DNA of 64,000 nucleotides from Branchiostoma belcheri (taxonomy: Eukaryota; Chordata; Leptocardii; Amphioxiformes; Branchiostomatidae). The stretch spans positions 572,554 through 636,553 of the forward strand of contig NW_017804009.1 in NCBI RefSeq assembly GCF_001625305.1, written 5' to 3'. Positions 50,836 to 61,630 of this stretch are shown in pieces. The notes below the pieces were generated by a model. That model was given only the letters and a program-made list of their open reading frames with translations, had not been told where the DNA came from and did no database searches. The first letter of the stretch is position 1. Each line of letters starts with the position of its first letter. The position numbers and the translations under genes are program-made.

Positions 50836-51345
50836 CTTAAGCGCTTTGCCGTTTGTAAAAGTCATTTGAACTCAAGTCGCAAAGAAAAGATTTGGTAGCT
50901 AAACCCCTTTATATATGGTTATATCTTTTTTTTTTCTGCCAGCGAGTGTAAGGATTCCGTATGAAATCGGTTGACACCCAGACTACTGAAAGGCACTATC
51001 AAACTAAGTTAGTCGCACATCTCGGGGCACGCAAAGGGGCGCCCTCCAACGGTCGTTTTACTAAGTGTAGAATTAAACCCAGGGAAACGTCGCCGTACAT
51101 ATTTATCCAGTTCTGTGTTTTTGCTCCATTTCGTTGCAATACGTTCAGTACGTTCAGTCACAATGATAACGAGAATACAAAAGGACAATGTTGAGTGGCA
51201 TTCACCACCTTAAACGGACGTGGCGCGTCTTCCAAGGCGAATTTTTACCATAGTTCTATCCCGAGCGGCTTTGCGCGGAGGAGGGGGTAAGATGATACCA
51301 ACCCGTCAGTCCATTTGGTTGCAGCCTTCACAGATGGAGGCAACC

Positions 51346-51756
51346 ATGGCCGCTCCAGCGATTGTGCTCTTACCAGAAGCTACTTTGGTCGGCAAAAGTA
51401 TCATCCCCCTCATCGCGTTAATTCGAGACACCAGCATCCCTACTCCCCCGGACGAGTTCTTGGCTCGTTTCGAGGCAGACGTTCCCCTCCGACAACACAA
51501 CGCCGACGACATCGCCAAGAAAGTCGGCACCCTGACGGGGGAATCTCCAGAGCTGCTGATCGAGATGACGGGCCTCCCTCCCAAGGAGGAAGACACGGCT
51601 GTCCGAGTGGCGCATTTTTTCATCACGGCAGCTAACGAGGCGTCCGCTGCCCAGGCGGCAAGCGCGGACAAGGAGGCAAGGGACGCAGCTCACGCCGCAG
51701 CACAACTTCTATCGGACGCAGACCCAGCAACTGGGAAGATAGAACTCAAGTATTAA
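51346..51756 (+). CDS. Intact GC-rich ORF, unknown protein
   Basis: The start at 51346 (ACCATGG) is preferred to 51334 and 51220 because of context. 136 residues: MAAPAIVLLPEATLVGKSII, PLIALIRDTSIPTPPDEFLA, RQHNADDIAKKVGTLTGESP, ELLIEMTGLPPKEEDTAVRV, and an Ala-rich helix (AAQAASADKEARDAAHAAAQ) to TAA. No frameshift or stop. Could be a small Gag/ORF1-like or host protein. Confidence 0.5.
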   Translation: MAAPAIVLLPEATLVGKSIIPLIALIRDTSIPTPPDEFLARFEADVPLRQHNADDIAKKVGTLTGESPELLIEMTGLPPKEEDTAVRVAHFFITAANEASAAQAASADKEARDAAHAAAQLLSDADPATGKIELKY

Positions 51757-52106
51757 GGATAAGAACTCAAGTATTAAGGATAAGCTATAAATGTCCATGT
51801 ATGTGATGCCTAACTGGGATCTCTGTGTAAAGGAATGTTTGGAAAGTACCCAACTTTTTATTCATTGTCAAGACGTAAATCATTAGTTTCCTAAATGTGC
51901 TATTTTTGTCATTTTAGGATGACAATGTTTGCCTACCATTAAACATTGTGCAAGGACATGGCAGATGTTGGTATCATGAAGTTTGTACTGCTAACGTACA
52001 AGTTCCGATTGGCTTGGCACTCCTTTGTTCAGTTGCTCGACATTCACTATGATGTAGATTTATGTGCCCTCTTTGATTTGCGACGGAACTGCACTAAAGC
52101 AACATG

Positions 52107-52200
52107 TGACTAGTTTGGGGCAGACTGCAGGAATGGGACTTATTGTACTTGGAGATTTTCAACTTTGACATCGACATGGAGCTGTATGACGATGTTTTAT
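52107..52200 (+). CDS. Acidic/aromatic exon
   Basis: The frame reads LVWGRLQEWDLLYLEIFNFD, then IDMELYDDVLS, to a GTATGC donor at 52201. It has the acidic plus Phe/Leu/Tyr pattern of activation domains. The start of the exon is unclear. Confidence 0.4.
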
Positions 52201-52329
52201 CGGTATGCACTTTTTAGACATGTTTATGTGTGTTTGCGTGTTTGTATGTGTTATTGTCTTTTGTATTTTTTGTGCTTTTCGTTTTGATGCCTAAACCTTA
52301 CGGCAGTTTTATCCCTTCTCCATCTCAGA

Positions 52330-52392
52330 TGATGACCCTATGCCGGCTATGGATGAGATGGCGGCGGTGGAGTGGATGCCAATGACTCCGCC
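52330..52392 (+). CDS. Acidic/Met-rich exon cut by gap
   Basis: After CCATCTCAG the frame reads DDPMPAMDEMAAVEWMPMTP before the N gap. It repeats 53412-53473 with a single base less. The phase does not match the donor at 52201, so an exon may be missing. Confidence 0.45.
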
Positions 52393-52412
52393 NNNNNNNN
52401 NNNNNNNNNNNN
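52393..52412. other. Assembly gap (20 N)
   Basis: Twenty N. Both edges repeat sequence found 1.1-2.2 kb downstream. Confidence 1.
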
Positions 52413-53365
52413 TGTTTTCAACTGTTCAGGGCAAAATATGAGCATTTTGCAGTTGATTCTGAATTTTTATTTTTATTTGCAAATCAGAAAAAAACGAAGC
52501 GGCGAATCCGTTAACCAAGAAATTAAATTGGTGTGGCCTAAGAGACAACAACATCAGAATGGAAATGAGGCCGCATCTGGCAGGGGGCCAAAAGGGAGAC
52601 ACCTGCCATTCGTGGAAGCCCCATGTTCCGGAAAACATGGGGTTTCCACGTAGATGTAGACATGCTGCGTTCCGTGGTTGCAGCGTATCGGTTTCGGACG
52701 CGTGTCAGCGAGTCAAAGGACAAGGGATCGACTTTTCCAGCCACCTCTATGTGCCCGAAATCGATACAACAACACAAACATACCACGAGAGAGAAAACAA
52801 CATCCAGTCACAGCTGGCCATGGAGCTCAGTCTCCCGGCAAAGTCCAAGAAGACGACCGAGCTTGTTGGGAAGTGATGCATTTACCCTTCATAGATCTAT
52901 TATCAACCTTATTGTTTGTATAGCTTTCATCGTCACTGATCACCACTAGTGCACTGATAAGCCTCATATGACATGCCCTGTGACATAGGAGACAATGGTC
53001 TCTGGTGATCGTTAGAGATGTCTCGAAACGTTTAGAACATGAGTTGGAGTTAAATCCCCTGAATCTTGGTCTAGGATACCCTGTAATTCTGAGAGCTTTA
53101 TCTCAGCACATCTTGCCCCTACACTGAGGGCCAACCATTCCTCGTAAAGAAGTGCACCGGGCACTTGATAACCAAAGGATCCAATGTCAAGGGGCGACAG
53201 TGGGCGGAACCACATCCCTCTCAGTTGACAATACCTTTGTCATTAAGCCTGATGTAGTCTCTGTTAGAAGTTGTGACTAGAAAAGAAATACTTAACGATG
53301 AGTTGTACCTGGAAAGTGCGGAATGCCACGAGTATTTTTATCAGGATCTTCAAGTTCATTCTATG
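52413..53365. repeat. 953-bp duplicate segment, gap-side copy
   Basis: Nearly identical to 54583-55536 (a few single-base differences). It starts inside the Harbinger-like MITE (its right half, 52413-52538, then TAA) and includes the ORF at 52559-52876 and the tail at 53115-53360. Confidence 0.95.
52559..52876 (+). pseudogene. Transposon-type protein fragment (gap-side copy)
   Basis: It reads GGQKGDTCHSWKPHVPENMG, CRHAAFRGCSVSVSDACQRV and IDFSSHLYVPEIDTTTQTYH, then EREN and a C-terminal KSKKTTELVGK. The F...YVPE....T.T.HERE block occurs in uncharacterised invertebrate transposon proteins. Identical to 54729-55046. Confidence 0.4.
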
Positions 53366-53428
53366 TCGTATAAACTTTCGGTATAAATGGTAATGCTATA
53401 CGAAGTTATTACGACCCTATGCCGGCTA

Positions 53429-54004
53429 ATGGATGAGATGGCGGCGGTGGAGTGGATGCCAATGACTCCGCCGCCCGCCGACACAGACCAGCCGCGGCAG
53501 GCACAGCTGTACCAGGTCCACGGCGGCGCTGTGGACAACGGCCACGTGCAGGGGCACGGCGTCTGGGACCAGCCGCAGGCACAGATCTAACCGGTCCACG
53601 ACGGCGCCGCTGACTACGGCCACGGGTACGGCGTCTGGGAGCAGCCGCCGGCACAGATCTACCCGGTCCACGACGGCGCCGCTGACTACGGCCACGGGCA
53701 CGGCGTCTGGGAGCAGCCGCAGATCTAACCGGTCCACGACGGCGCCGCTGACTACGGCCACGGGCACGGCGTCTGGGAGCAGCCGCCGGCACAGATCTAC
53801 CCGGTCCACGACGGTTTCGCCGAAATGATGGAGGTTAGCCTCCCTCCATCGACCTTTCTGGGCGATGTCAAGGAGGATATGAGGACTGTTGCGTGTGCTC
53901 CGCTGGCGGCATGGGGGGAGGCTGACTTCAGCACCGAGTCGACGACTAAAATGTCTGCAGGGACCACGGACGACGAGCCTCCGAGGAAACAGCCGAGGCT
54001 GTAA
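53429..54004 (+). pseudogene. GC-rich tandem-repeat ORF with two in-frame TAA
   Basis: From ATG 53429: MDEMAAVEWMPMTPPPADTD, then repeats of 66-78 nt coding QIYPVHDGAADYGHGHGVWE, then FAEMMEVSLPPSTFLGDVKE, ADFSTESTTKMSAGTTDDEP and RKQPRL before TAA. One frame is kept over 192 codons except for TAA at 53588 and 53726, where sister units have TAC (Tyr). The basic RKQPRL end is nuclear-signal-like. Unknown protein. Confidence 0.55.
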
Positions 54005-54339
54005 AGGTTAGGAAAACTTGGATATATTTTTCTTAATTAGCTTTTACCTTTAAGTGTACACAGTTGATGATGACCAGTAACAGAAATACAAACGCCATTA
54101 AACAGCTTCACGACGTACATGAGTATGACAACTTGTCATTCGAGGATACCCTGCACCATATACGGAAAGATCTTGTATATGAGGAATACACCTCATTCTT
54201 GTTCATCCCTCGTAGTCGAGGATGACCAATGCCTTAGTCTGAGAGACAAGGTGGTAGCTGCGTCAAAAGAGGAAGATGGGCTGTATGATGTCAAACTTGG
54301 CTCAAGCAATGTTCCTTCGTTCGGTACAAACGGGCCTAA

Positions 54340-54708
54340 GGCCACACCAATTTAATTTCTTGGTTAACGGATTTTTCTAGAAAAATAATGGAGCGGGCGG
54401 GCGAAAAAAAAATAAAAATAAAAACAGGCCTAGGCATCCTATTATGGCCCAAAATGGTACGATAGGAGCCATGAAGTCAGCACACCAGGCTGGTTCAAAA
54501 TTTAAACAATGAATTTTGAACTTTTAATGGTAGCACTGCATTGATAGATGGAATGACTGTAACAAGGTAGTAAGAAAAGGACTGTTTTCAACTGTTCAGG
54601 GCAAAATATGAGCATTTTGCAGTTGATTCTGAATTTTTATTTTTATTTGCAAATCAGAAAAAAACGAAGCGGCGAATCCGTTAACCAAGAAATTAAATTG
54701 GTGTGGCC
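54340..54708. mobile_element. PIF/Harbinger-like MITE, copy 2 (369 bp)
   Basis: Same terminal inverted repeats as 44090-44449 and again TAA on both sides (54337-54339, 54709-54711). The two copies differ by a few substitutions and a short AAATAAAAAT insertion, so they are fairly recent. Confidence 0.88.
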
Positions 54709-55536
54709 TAAGAGACAACAACATCAGAATGGAAATGAGGCCGCATCTGGCAGGGGGCCAAAAGGGAGACACCTGCCATTCGTGGAAGCCCCATGTTCCG
54801 GAAAACATGGGGTTTCCACGTAGATGTAGACATGCTGCGTTCCGTGGTTGCAGCGTATCGGTTTCGGACGCGTGTCAGCGAGTCAAAGGACAAGGGATCG
54901 ACTTTTCCAGCCACCTCTATGTGCCCGAAATCGATACAACAACACAAACATACCACGAGAGAGAAAACAACATCCAGTCACAGCTGGCCATGGAGCTCAG
55001 TCTCCCGGCAAAGTCCAAGAAGACGACCGAGCTTGTTGGGAAGTGATGCATTTACCCTTCATAGATCTATTATCAACCTTATTGTTTGTATAGCTTTCAT
55101 CGTCACTGATCACCACTAGTGCACTGATAAGCCTCATATGACATGCCCTGTGACATAGGAGACAATGGTCTCTGGTGATCGTTAGAGATGTCTCGAAACG
55201 TTTAGAACATGAGTTGGAGTTAAATCCCCTGAATCTTGGTCTAGGATACCCTGTAATTCTGAGAGCTTTATCTCAGCACATCTTGCCCCTACACTGAGGG
55301 CCAACCATTCCTCGTAAAGAAGTGCACCGGGCACTTGATAACCAAGGGTCCAATGTCAAGGGGCGACAGTGGGCGGAACCACATCCCTCTACAGTTGACA
55401 ATACCTTTGTCATTAAGCCTGATGTAGTCTCTGTTAGAAGTTGTGACTAGAAAAGAAATACTTAACGATGAGTTGTACCTGGAAAGTGCGGAATGCCACG
55501 AGTATTTTTATCAGGATCTTCAAGTTCATTCTATGT
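54583..55536. repeat. 953-bp duplicate segment, distal copy
   Basis: Counterpart of 52413-53365. Includes the ORF 54729-55046 and the start of the ELYLESAECHEYFYQDLQ frame (55443 on). The duplication ends at TTCATTCTATG. Confidence 0.95.
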
Positions 55537-55625
55537 GTCATGACCGTCAAGTTAAATCTATGGGTCATGACCGTCAAGTTAAATCTATGGGTCAGGATCG
55601 ACAAGTTCAATCTATGGGTCAATGA
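55443..55625 (+). CDS. ORF with 27-bp tandem repeat
   Basis: It reads ILNDELYLESAECHEYFYQD, LQVHSM, then three nine-residue repeats HDRQVKSMG/QDRQVQSMG (27-bp DNA units, 55540-55622) and stop. In the gap-side copy the repeat is absent and the frame ends earlier (MSYKLSV). Confidence 0.4.
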   Translation: MTRKEILNDELYLESAECHEYFYQDLQVHSMCHDRQVKSMGHDRQVKSMGQDRQVQSMGQ

Positions 55626-56175
55626 TGGTGGTAACAAAGTACTTCTAATATCATTGCTTGCAATGTCCACTTGCTGTAAGCAAAGAAGTATCTGTTAAGA
55701 ACGAGGGTTAACAACACACGGCTCATGCACGTGTAATAGCCCTCTGTGCTGTCCATTACGTTATGAGTTGCTGCCACAGGAACATCCCCGGCCTGCAAAG
55801 AACTGAGCTGTGCAAGCACACATACACCCATACTGACTCTTAGCTCAGGTGCACAGATGCATTGATTGTAATGAACAAACAGTGCCCATTCACAGTTGTG
55901 TAAATATTCCGTACGAGCATCCAGTCAGACGTGTATTACATGGGGGGATACATACAGTTGAAAGAGGATGTCATTAAAGAGCGTCATACTTTTTACAAAT
56001 TGGTATGTAGGAAACTTCAAGGAACATCTAGCGGAATATAGAATTCATGGGGACTCTTTCACGCCAACCCTGGATTGTCTCTTCCGTGCTATTGCGAACA
56101 CATTGAAAACATAAGAAAGCAATGTCGTTTCTGGGCAGGTCCTGTTTCAACCAATGCTCAAAAGCAACGAAATCG

Positions 56176-56190
56176 CCCCCCCCCCCCCTT
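56176..56190. repeat. Poly-C run
   Basis: A run of about 14 C; a likely length-polymorphic or error-prone site. Nothing else notable in 55626-56480 apart from a duplicated GTGGGACCCACGGGTTTCAT at 56321-56364. Confidence 0.8.
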
Positions 56191-56489
56191 AGATGCATTG
56201 ATTTTAGTAAGGAAATTAAGGCTACATGGGAAATCCTACTTGTAGCTTTTTAACTAACTTGTGACTTCACAACTTCTATGGTGTTCGGTGATTTTGATCT
56301 ATTTAGATAGTACGCAGCGTGAGTGGGACCCACGGGTTTCATCGTGGGACCCACGGGTTTCATCGTATCTGTCCGTTTGAGGGGGTCTGTAGTGGACATA
56401 CGCGTAGTCCGGGATTTTCTTCCTGCCGCCATTTTTTAATTCCACCCGCCTCGAGGGCTTTGTTTGATCTTGTCCTCCGTCGTGGTGTA

Positions 56490-56552
56490 ACAGTCTCGTG
56501 CAGTTGTGTTTGAGGTAGTGACGTGTCCGTTTGTGGGCGCATATGATACAAG
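56490..56552. repeat. Dispersed repeat R2, copy 4
   Basis: TGCAGTTGTGTTTGAGGTAG, GACGTGTCC and GTGGGCGCATATGATACA match R2 at 37095-37415 and 28505-28595. Confidence 0.75.
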
Positions 56553-56649
56553 GAACAACGGACGTTAAGCCGTGCAGTGAGTGAGTGAGTGAATGAGTGG
56601 GGGTTTATATCGAGCTGGATAAGAGCTACAGACATCCTCTTTTTTTTGT

Positions 56650-57052
56650 TTCACATTCAAACTGGTCAGAATGTGAGAGCAAAGCAGTCAGCTGAGATGT
56701 GGTATAACCAGAAGTTGGATTGTAAACATTGTAAAAAGGCTGAACTGATGTCAAAGGGTGGAGGACCAAAAAAATCCAGAACAAAGAAGCCCACTGCATC
56801 CCCTACCCCAGGTACATCCAAGTCTTCAGGACTAACAAGTCCAGATGACTGATGGGCCTGGGACCTCCGGCCCACCTAAACAAGGAAGTTCTAGTATTTC
56901 TAATTCTGCAGATTCTTCCCAGTCCGTTGATCATTCAAGTTTTCTAAAACTTCAAGATGACCTGGAGGACTACCCATTTGATGAAGATAGGTTTTCAGAA
57001 TGCATGCAGTCTGAGGCCTACAAGTGTCGCATTTGCAGATCAATCTTGTAAT
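56650..57052 (+). pseudogene. Myb/SANT-like DNA-binding protein fragment
   Basis: It reads TGQNVRAKQSAEMWYNQKLD, CKHCKKAELMSKGGGPKKSR, then Ser/Thr/Pro-rich GTSKSSGLTSPDD; after a one-base shift near 56845 it continues GPGTSGPPKQGSSSISNSAD and DDLEDYPFDEDRFSECMQSE. The K.EMWYN.K...K........GGGP pattern is the C-terminal edge of Myb/SANT domains of Harbinger-associated and NAIF1-like proteins. Short acidic tail. Confidence 0.5.
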
Positions 57053-57159
57053 ACCGGTCATTTCTGACTGTGAACATACCATCTGTTTCATGTGTTTGCA
57101 GCAGATCTTCACCCAAACTGACACTTCGACCATTACTACAGTCTCTCGTTTTTGACACA

Positions 57160-57640
57160 GGGTCCGACTAGAAAGTCGAAGAGGAAAGATCAAACAGATC
57201 TGCCGGTAAGTAGTAATTTAACTTACAGAAGTTGCGCGCGCGTGCATGCCATGAATCACAAGGTATCCCCCTTACATGTAGATGAGCCTCCTAAATGCTC
57301 TAAGGCGCCTAATATGAAATCCCACATGAGCATATGGCAATCATATGGCGATATGTTAAATTTTTCTTGTAACGCTTCGCATAACATGTCCACCGCTTCT
57401 GAACGAAAAATGCTACTTCAACTAACACGCAGTTCTCTTTGTTTCATTGTTTTTACAGGAGAGCGAGTACAAGGTTGGCCACTTCGTTGTAGTGAGCGAA
57501 GTGGTCAACGACGGCTAAGACACTGAGCCGTGGTTCGGGAAGGTCGTCGCCGTCAACCCAGCCCGGCAGACCCTGCGTCTGGTATGGTATGAAAAAGACG
57601 CCGAGACTGAAATTGTAATTATAACTTGTCCTTAATCTAA
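57160..57640 (+). pseudogene. SH3-like domain exons with in-frame stop
   Basis: A small exon (57160-57206, after CACAG, before GTAAGT) reads GPTRKSKRKDQTDLP. A second (57460 on, after TTTTACAG) reads ESEYKVGHFVVVSEVVNDG, TAA, then DTEPWFGKVVAVNPARQTLR and LVWYEKDAETE. Y-x-V-G-x-x-V-V-V...W-x-G-K-V...L.WYE resembles BAH/Tudor-type SH3-like barrels at transposase C termini. Confidence 0.4.
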
Positions 57641-57649
57641 CCATCAAGT

Positions 57650-58095
57650 GCCACGGGGTCAGGTCATTCCTTGTCAAAAAAGGTGCAGGCCATTCTACAG
57701 TGCTTACCTTCAAACCCTTTTTGAGTGTAAGACCTGCAAAGAACATAATAAACCTTTGAATCTTAGACAGCACTACACCTGTACACCTCCTTTAGATGAC
57801 AATAGACCTAACCTTGTGGCACCTCCGCCACTTCCCATCCTAATCCTCCCAGGACAAGTCATCCCACCACAGGTAACACCCCAACCCACAGTACCTGTAG
57901 CGCCTCTACAACCCTCAACAAACTCCACCCCAACAGCAACACAGTGGTAAACTGTGTCTTCAAGGCCAAAGACTACTGGCAAAATGTCCTGACAGCTACT
58001 GGGCATTTTGCCGAGGACATCAAGACCCTACAGGTCTCCACATGGAAGTCAGCATTACCATTGTTTTCTGCAACTAAAGCTATGCTATTTTAAAC
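57650..58095 (+). CDS. Cys/Pro-rich unknown segment
   Basis: One frame reads CQKRCRPFYSAYLQTLFECK, TCKEHNKPLNLRQHYTCTPP and a Pro/Val/Ile-rich stretch. A second reads NTVVNCVFKAKDYWQNVLTA and TGHFAEDIKTLQVSTWKSAL. Exon limits are unclear and no family was recognised. Confidence 0.25.
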
Positions 58096-58339
58096 CATAC
58101 CATGTATATTAACAACGTGTGCGTCATGTAAGCTTAAAATCTTACTTTTTCTGCAAGGTCACCTGATGCAAGAACTTCAAGACGAGGGTTTTCGCTGCGT
58201 CAGACTACGCATTGCTAAGCCTGTGGTTTGGAATATCAGGAGCCTGTGGACCCATCTTTGCCTTAACCACTTTGTATTATAGTACTTACAATGATCGTTA
58301 TCAAGTTAAATAGTGCATTGTTTTCTCTTCCGGTTTCGA

Positions 58340-59116
58340 CGTTGACCAGTTTGAGCGTACGTTACGCAGGTCACGACTGTCGATGTCCAGCGACGACGCA
58401 GGAATGCTCTCGTGGCTGGGCTGTGGCCAGAAAGACAAATATTTGGCGAGAAAGAAGAGACAACAAAAGACAGGACTAAAATGCCCTGCGAGAATGCTAA
58501 TAAAATCAAATCGGCAGTCAGGTGTGTTTGTTATATACGAACACACAGTCACGAACCACGTTTCTCTGATACCCAGCATCACCCCACTGCCAGATCAGTG
58601 AAGGAGAAAGTTGAAGCTAAACTAGCGTTGGGTGTTCCATTTCCACAGATTAGTCACGAGCTTCGTGATGGGCTTGGGGACCGTGATAACAGGGACTGTG
58701 AGATGGAGGTTGGGCAGTTGCAAGCTCATCATTTCATCAGCAAGAAGATCATGCATTAGATGCAGCGGAAGCTTGATTTAAACACTAAACCTCACGAAGA
58801 TGATAGGTGGAGCCCTTCTGGGGTATCAGTTATCAGCCTGACTGTGGCACACAAAGTCGTCCGCCATGGAACTTGGAGCAAACAAATGTTTCCTGGCAAC
58901 ACATCTGCACAGCGAAACAAGATAAAGTCCAGATTTGCAGAGGAACTGAGGGTCCGACTGAACGCAGAACACGACAGTACCGTGCTGACCTTAAGACTGC
59001 AGGGCGAAAGGGTTAAAAGGCTGACTGAATTCTTGTTCAATTATGAAATTGCAGTGCATAAGATAATACACTGTATCGCAGCATCTATAATGATAAAAAT
59101 ATCTCAGTGCATCTAG
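58340..59116 (+). pseudogene. MULE-type transposase N-terminal region
   Basis: It reads LSWLGCGQKDKYLARKKRQQ, KTGLKCPARMLIKSNRQSGV, VIYEHTVTNHVSLIP (a C...C...H...H zinc-type motif), then in another frame KVEAKLALGVPFPQISHELR, DGLGDRDNRDCEMEV, LITKK-like ISKKIMH, TAG, MQRKLDLNTKPHEDD. This succession (zinc motif, K-V..KL..G, DRDNRD, L.LN...H.DD) matches the region before the DDE core in Mutator-like elements. Several breaks; the DDE core is not seen. Confidence 0.5.
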
Positions 59117-59340
59117 CTTTTACACTGAGGGCCAAACATTCCAGGTAAAGAAGTGCACCGGGTACTTGATAACCGAAGGATACATTGTCAAAGGGCAACA
59201 ATGGGCGAAACCACACACAGAACATTCCTCATTTGACAATGCCTTTGACATTGCCCTCCGCCCGACATGGCAGAAAGAGACTGGCAGAGAGAATACACAT
59301 CAAAAATACAACGCAGGGTACGTAGACATGCAACAAAATT
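59110..59340. repeat. Transposon-derived block shared with 53110 and 55280
   Basis: ACACTGAGGGCCAA, AAAGAAGTGCACCGGG and TTGATAACC match 53115-53215 and 55285-55385. Its reading VKKCTGYLITEGYIVKGQQW, AKPH is protein-like. The end (59266-59330) matches 47779-47835. Confidence 0.65.
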
Positions 59341-59564
59341 ATGTATAAACAACGAGAGTTGGTTCTTTATAAGTAAGATTATGACCGTAGGCCACAGCCA
59401 CGGAAGTATTAACTGGAGGAACACAATAGGGAGAAACCGTGTCACTTTCGGAGCAGGTGTCCGAACAGAAAAATAAGTGAACAATAAGTTTTGTTTGCCT
59501 GTGCCGATGTAGCACACCCACCGTCGGCGGATTTGATTTTCCGCCGCCCTTGCAACAAGGTAAA

Positions 59565-59640
59565 TTATATATATTTATATCGTGTATATATATATTATAT
59601 ATATATATATTGATTTTATATATGAAAATAGAATCACAAG
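59565..59640. repeat. TA microsatellite
   Basis: Interrupted (TA)n with TATATATTTATATCGTGTAT at its start. Low complexity. Confidence 0.85.
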
Positions 59641-59967
59641 CTTAAGCGTGGCTATTTTTCATAAATCAGTATTGAAGTTATTAAACTAATGATGCGTTGT
59701 GTTTCTGTTTTGCCTTCATGCGGGCAGTGTAGGTGAAAGGGGATATCGCACCACCATATATTATAGTAGACTTATTGTTTTGAATATTTTTATAAGGTCC
59801 TCTCATCCAGCTGAATAACATCCCGCTGGAGGAGTGGCTGGAGATGAACAAGTCAAACAGGAATGGCTTGAATCTGGGTCTTAGTTTCCTATGGTACAAT
59901 TTTTCTAGAAAGCCACCCTCCCATTCTTATATGTTATATGCGATTCAGATACACCAATTCATTGATA

Positions 59968-60320
59968 GTGGAAGACGTCGACAATCAGGCACGTGGGGAA
60001 GAAGTCGCAGTAGAAGTCGACAATCAGGCAGGTGTGGAAGAAGAGGAAGAGCTAGTATAGAACAACGTAGAGCCAAGAGACTTTATGGCCGTCGCCTTTA
60101 ACCAAGGCTGGTTCATGGGAGAAGTGGTAACAATAAGCCAGAACACCACTAAAATCATGTTCCGAAATGAAACTACACAGAACCGCTTCGTGACAGGTGG
60201 GCCGCGAGTGCATCAAGTAGACAACATGCATGTCTTTGCTCGTCCGCAGGCGATACCCTTGTTCACTAGGGTATTCTCTTTGGCAAACTGCCACAAAATT
60301 TGTGTGCAAAAAAGTATATA
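59968..60320 (+). pseudogene. SH3-like C-terminal domain of a transposon protein
   Basis: The frame reads EDVDNQARGEEVAVEVDNQA, VEEEEELV, TAG, then PRDFMAVAFNQGWFMGEVVT, SQNTTKIMFRNETTQNRFVT and FARPQAIPL. F-M-A-V-A-F...W-F-x-G-E-V is a common final domain of invertebrate transposon proteins. GACAATCAGGCA repeats within the acidic linker. Confidence 0.45.
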
Positions 60321-60899
60321 GCAGCAAATATTTTTCTAATCAATGCATGGTAACATTTTTTTTTTGGCCCCCTTGCGTGTTGTCGCTCATTATTGTTCAT
60401 TAGTGTTCAGATTTTAGAGACTGGCTGCCACTACACAGGGCCCAGATCTCTGGCAGAGTAACCCGCAACGGTCATAGACTGGACATTCCCACGACCTGAA
60501 CAAAAAGATACCAGAACTCTTGTATTCCATACATGATCAGTTTGCTCAACCAGCACGGACTTGGCATGAAATCAGCACTGTTAATATATTGTACCAGCCT
60601 GTCTTTTGTAGCTTTGTCTAACATGAAATCTTAACATTGTTGTAAATATCTATAGCCACCTATATTATTCAACTGCGTCTATTTTAAAACGTCAATATTT
60701 TAGCCACTGGAACTGTTTTTATCTAATCAAGATTTTAGTATATGTAAATTCGTTTTTAAATTCAGTGTCTTTCACACTGCGAATAGCGAATAAAGGCATC
60801 TTGTATCTTGTATTGGTATTTTTCCCATGTAGTAGCCTTTCTTTTGTGGTTCTGTCTCCTCGTTTAGGGCAAACAACCCAAAGCCAGCCACCCAAGGTT

Positions 60900-61110
60900 T
60901 CTTTTACATGTAAAGACGGAGAACTTTTACGGCGTCGAAATCCGCCTTGCATTCTCGTCATGCAAGGTTTGGAACAAACTCATCGAGTTCGTGAAGAAGG
61001 GGCAGGAGGGAGGCATCAAAAAGCAGCCAAAACAGGGCAGACAGCTGAAAGCCTGTCACCTCAGGTTACTCGATAAGAGAGACGATGATGACAAAACGTA
61101 CCTTACGTGA
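60900..61110 (+). CDS. Possible exon, unknown
   Basis: The frame reads YGVEIRLAFSSCKVWNKLIE, FVKKGQEGGIKKQPKQGRQL, KACHLRLLDKRDDDDKTYLT and TGA. Basic and helical. Family unknown. Confidence 0.35.
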
Positions 61111-61630
61111 TTTTGACATGATTTTGGCAGACATTACCAAATTTGGGGGATGGGATGACGAAATTCTGACAGAACAAAAATTGTTGTTTCTCCTCAAACC
61201 GTGAGACAAGCCTCTGAAACGCTGACCATCATCTACTCTCCCATACCGACTTGTGCTCCGGACTACTCATGGAACTTTGAAATTGAGAAACAACTGGACA
61301 TCCCGACTCAATGTAGATTTGTTTCGAACTGTTAAACAGGAACGAGCCTTTTCTACCACCGGCTGCTCATCCTGTCCGACACCCCGCCAACCCGAGGAAT
61401 TTCGAGCAAATAAAAGTTGTGGGTCTCTCGGTCATCTTTGCTGGCCCACTCGGTCTTCACAACAGGGAGAAGGAGACGACCGAAGGAGAGTTGAAGGAGT
61501 TGAAGGAGTAGACGGTGGAACTTGTAAAGAACAGCAGAAAAGGGGTGGATTATACATAAAAAGATGGTTTGGCCCCCGGTTAAGTTTTTCTTTCTAAATC
61601 ATAGTCTTATTTTTTTTTTTTTATGTACAG

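Noticed and set aside
53409..53809. Minus-strand ORFs with RRRARGRSQRRRRGP repeats
   Set aside because: Shadow of the GC-rich coding repeat on the plus strand.
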